From contig BQIY01000187.1 in assembly GCA_021604265.1 (NCBI GenBank), positions 1-5,489 on the forward strand: a stretch of DNA of 5,489 nucleotides, given 5' to 3'. Made by a program: the position numbers and the translations under genes. This DNA comes from Nitrospirales bacterium. Its GTDB lineage: Bacteria > Nitrospirota > Nitrospiria > Nitrospirales > UBA8639. Below, piece after piece: positions 4,515 through 5,489 of this stretch (positions are counted from its first letter, which is position 1; each line of letters starts with the position of its first letter). The notes beneath the pieces are model-generated. The model had not been told where the DNA came from and ran no database searches. It saw only the letters and a list, made by a program, of their open reading frames with translations.

Positions 4515-5489
4515 TTAAGATCTTATTCCCATTCCAGGACGAATGCGGATCCAGCACAATCCGCCAATAAACGCAACGCCGGCGGCGATGCCAAGAGAGA
4601 CCGACCAGCCGAACGTGTCCGCCAGCCACGGCGTCAATGTTGGCGAGAGAGTCCCACCCAGGTTGGCCCCCGTGTTCATGAGGCCCGAGAGCGTACCGGC
4701 GTAGGGTTTGGATAAGTCCGTGGTTGAAGACCAGAAGGGGCCTACGGTGAAGTAGAGCCACCCCGCGCCGAGTGAGAGGAAACCGATCGCGACATAGGGC
4801 GCTTCGATGTTGGCGCCGATGATGATGGAGAGCGCGGCCAGAATCATTCCTGCTCCCCCCACCCACGCGCGACCACGATTGATCCCGTAATGTTCGGTGA
4901 GACGATCGGTCACCCATCCTCCCAATGGGCAGAAGATGGCCATCGCGATAAACGGCGCCGAGGCGAAGAAGGCGCCTTGGAGGATGGCAAAGCCTCTCAC
5001 GTTGACGAGGTAGAGATAGAACCAGGACATATAGACATAGGCGACATAGCCGAGACAGGTATAGCTGAGCGTGAGCCACCAGACGGTGGGTGTGGTGAGG
5101 ATGGCTTTCCATGGAACGGTGGTCGTCTTTGACTTCTGAATGGGCAATGGTTCGCTTGTTTTTCCTGTTCGTAGTGGGGTGGTGGAGTTGGGGTTGCCCT
5201 TCTTCCCACCGGTCCCGTTGCGTTTTGCCTGTGAAGTTGGAGGTCGTCCTTCACGTGTTTCGAATTCGGTGAACACATCATGGACCGTTCCCCAGGCTTT
5301 GCCGGATCGTCCTTCCAAGGGAGGAGGTGGGGCGGGAAGAGATTCCGAACCTTCGATCAGTTCGGCCTCGGCGGTGTTGACATGGGCATGTTGTCGGGGG
5401 TGATCGGTTGCATACCAGTACCACAAAAGCGCGATGCCAATACCCAATCCGCCTGCGACATAGAACGCCGTTTGCCAGCCAAAATTGAC
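4515..5489 (-). CDS. MFS transporter, ACS-like, partial (5' end outside window)
   Basis: The frame is open from the window edge (starting Val-Asn-Phe-Gly-Trp) to TAA at 4515, 324 residues. Internal TTG or ATG codons are not the true start. It covers the end of TM6 through TM12 of a 12-helix inner-membrane secondary carrier. TM6 (FYVAGGLGIGIALLWYWYA) leads into ATDHPRQHAHVNTAEAELIEG, the exit typical of the anion:cation symporter (ACS) family. TM7 begins near WWLTLSYTCLGYVAYVYMSW. The loop after TM8 has the MFS motif GGWVTDRLTEHYGINRGR. TM10-TM11 carry GPFWSSTTDLSKPYAGTLSG and MNTGANLGGTLSPTLTPWLA, again ACS-like. These carriers move organic or inorganic anions such as sugar acids; the substrate here cannot be read. 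Unusually, the cytoplasmic loop between TM6 and TM7 is about 90 residues (Pro-, Thr- and Lys-rich), roughly twice what I expect. A remnant of a paralog lies downstream at 3729-3857. Confidence 0.88.
   Translation of the reverse strand, partial: VNFGWQTAFYVAGGLGIGIALLWYWYATDHPRQHAHVNTAEAELIEGSESLPAPPPPLEGRSGKAWGTVHDVFTEFETREGRPPTSQAKRNGTGGKKGNPNSTTPLRTGKTSEPLPIQKSKTTTVPWKAILTTPTVWWLTLSYTCLGYVAYVYMSWFYLYLVNVRGFAILQGAFFASAPFIAMAIFCPLGGWVTDRLTEHYGINRGRAWVGGAGMILAALSIIIGANIEAPYVAIGFLSLGAGWLYFTVGPFWSSTTDLSKPYAGTLSGLMNTGANLGGTLSPTLTPWLADTFGWSVSLGIAAGVAFIGGLCWIRIRPGMGIRS
4578..4608. repeat. 31-bp direct repeat, copy 2 (in intact MFS gene)
   Basis: Identical over 31 bases to 3813-3843, same orientation, 765 bp apart. 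It lies in the codons for the last transmembrane helix of the intact carrier. Recombination between the two copies would delete the DUF4160/DUF2442 module and leave one MFS C-terminus, so the interval is potentially unstable. Confidence 0.9.

Noticed and set aside
4432..5112. Minus-strand ORF of 226 codons overlapping the MFS gene in another frame
   Set aside because: Its product is rich in Arg, His and Leu without domain logic, whereas the overlapping frame gives a textbook MFS sequence.
1..5489. CRISPR arrays, tRNA or rRNA genes, transposases or integrase sites
   Set aside because: No regularly spaced repeats, cloverleaf-like segments, rRNA-like sequence or transposase motifs were seen. 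The only long direct repeat is explained by MFS paralogy.

Overview
All recognisable genes in this window lie on the minus strand, so the window reads from position 5489 down to 1. Base composition looks close to balanced by eye, with AT-richer gaps and an AT-richer HEPN-type gene. The mix of genes (an ACS-type MFS carrier, a secreted protease/SUMF1-like fusion, a tiny Lys/Asp-rich protein, a DUF4160/DUF2442 pair, and a transglutaminase with an N-terminal bacterial domain) is the kind of content seen in environmental Gram-negative bacteria. From memory it fits Nitrospirota (Nitrospira-like) well. That assignment is a weak inference, because there is no phylogenetic marker here.

Layout in transcription order. 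(1) 5489-4515: the C-terminal two thirds of an MFS transporter, cut by the window edge, with an unusually long cytoplasmic loop. (2) 4388-3907: a two-gene DUF4160/DUF2442 module that resembles a toxin-antitoxin pair. DUF2442 is intact, with a GTG start and a strong ribosome binding site. DUF4160 is recognisable from its start codon to its stop codon but is broken by three small indels, two of them at 8-base homopolymers. A naive open frame of 143 codons (3907-4338) is an artefact that joins the tail of DUF4160 to DUF2442. (3) 3857-3729: a fragment of a second, paralogous MFS carrier covering only the last transmembrane helix and tail. It shares an exact 31-bp repeat with the complete carrier. 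(4) 3593-2127: a secreted protein with a trypsin-like domain followed by a SUMF1/FGE-like domain. The usual catalytic Asp of the first and the redox Cys pair of the second are absent. (5) 1911-1825: a 28-residue Lys/Asp/Gln-rich protein with a near-perfect Shine-Dalgarno, followed by an 11-bp perfect hairpin. (6) 1613-876: an all-alpha protein ending in a HEPN/DUF4145-like domain with a canonical R-N-x3-H motif. (7) 846-1: a transglutaminase-like protein with a complete Cys-His-Asp triad, cut by the other window edge.

The genes do not form one pathway. The stretch from about 3600 to 4500 looks like a rearranged accessory spot. One reading is that a former tandem pair of MFS carriers was reduced to one gene plus a tail, with a small TA-like module, itself half decayed, now lying between them. 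The HEPN protein is a second candidate defence or stress gene, but it sits alone upstream of the transglutaminase. The most noteworthy points are the hidden frameshifted DUF4160, the MFS remnant, and the doubly degenerate protease/SUMF1 fusion.
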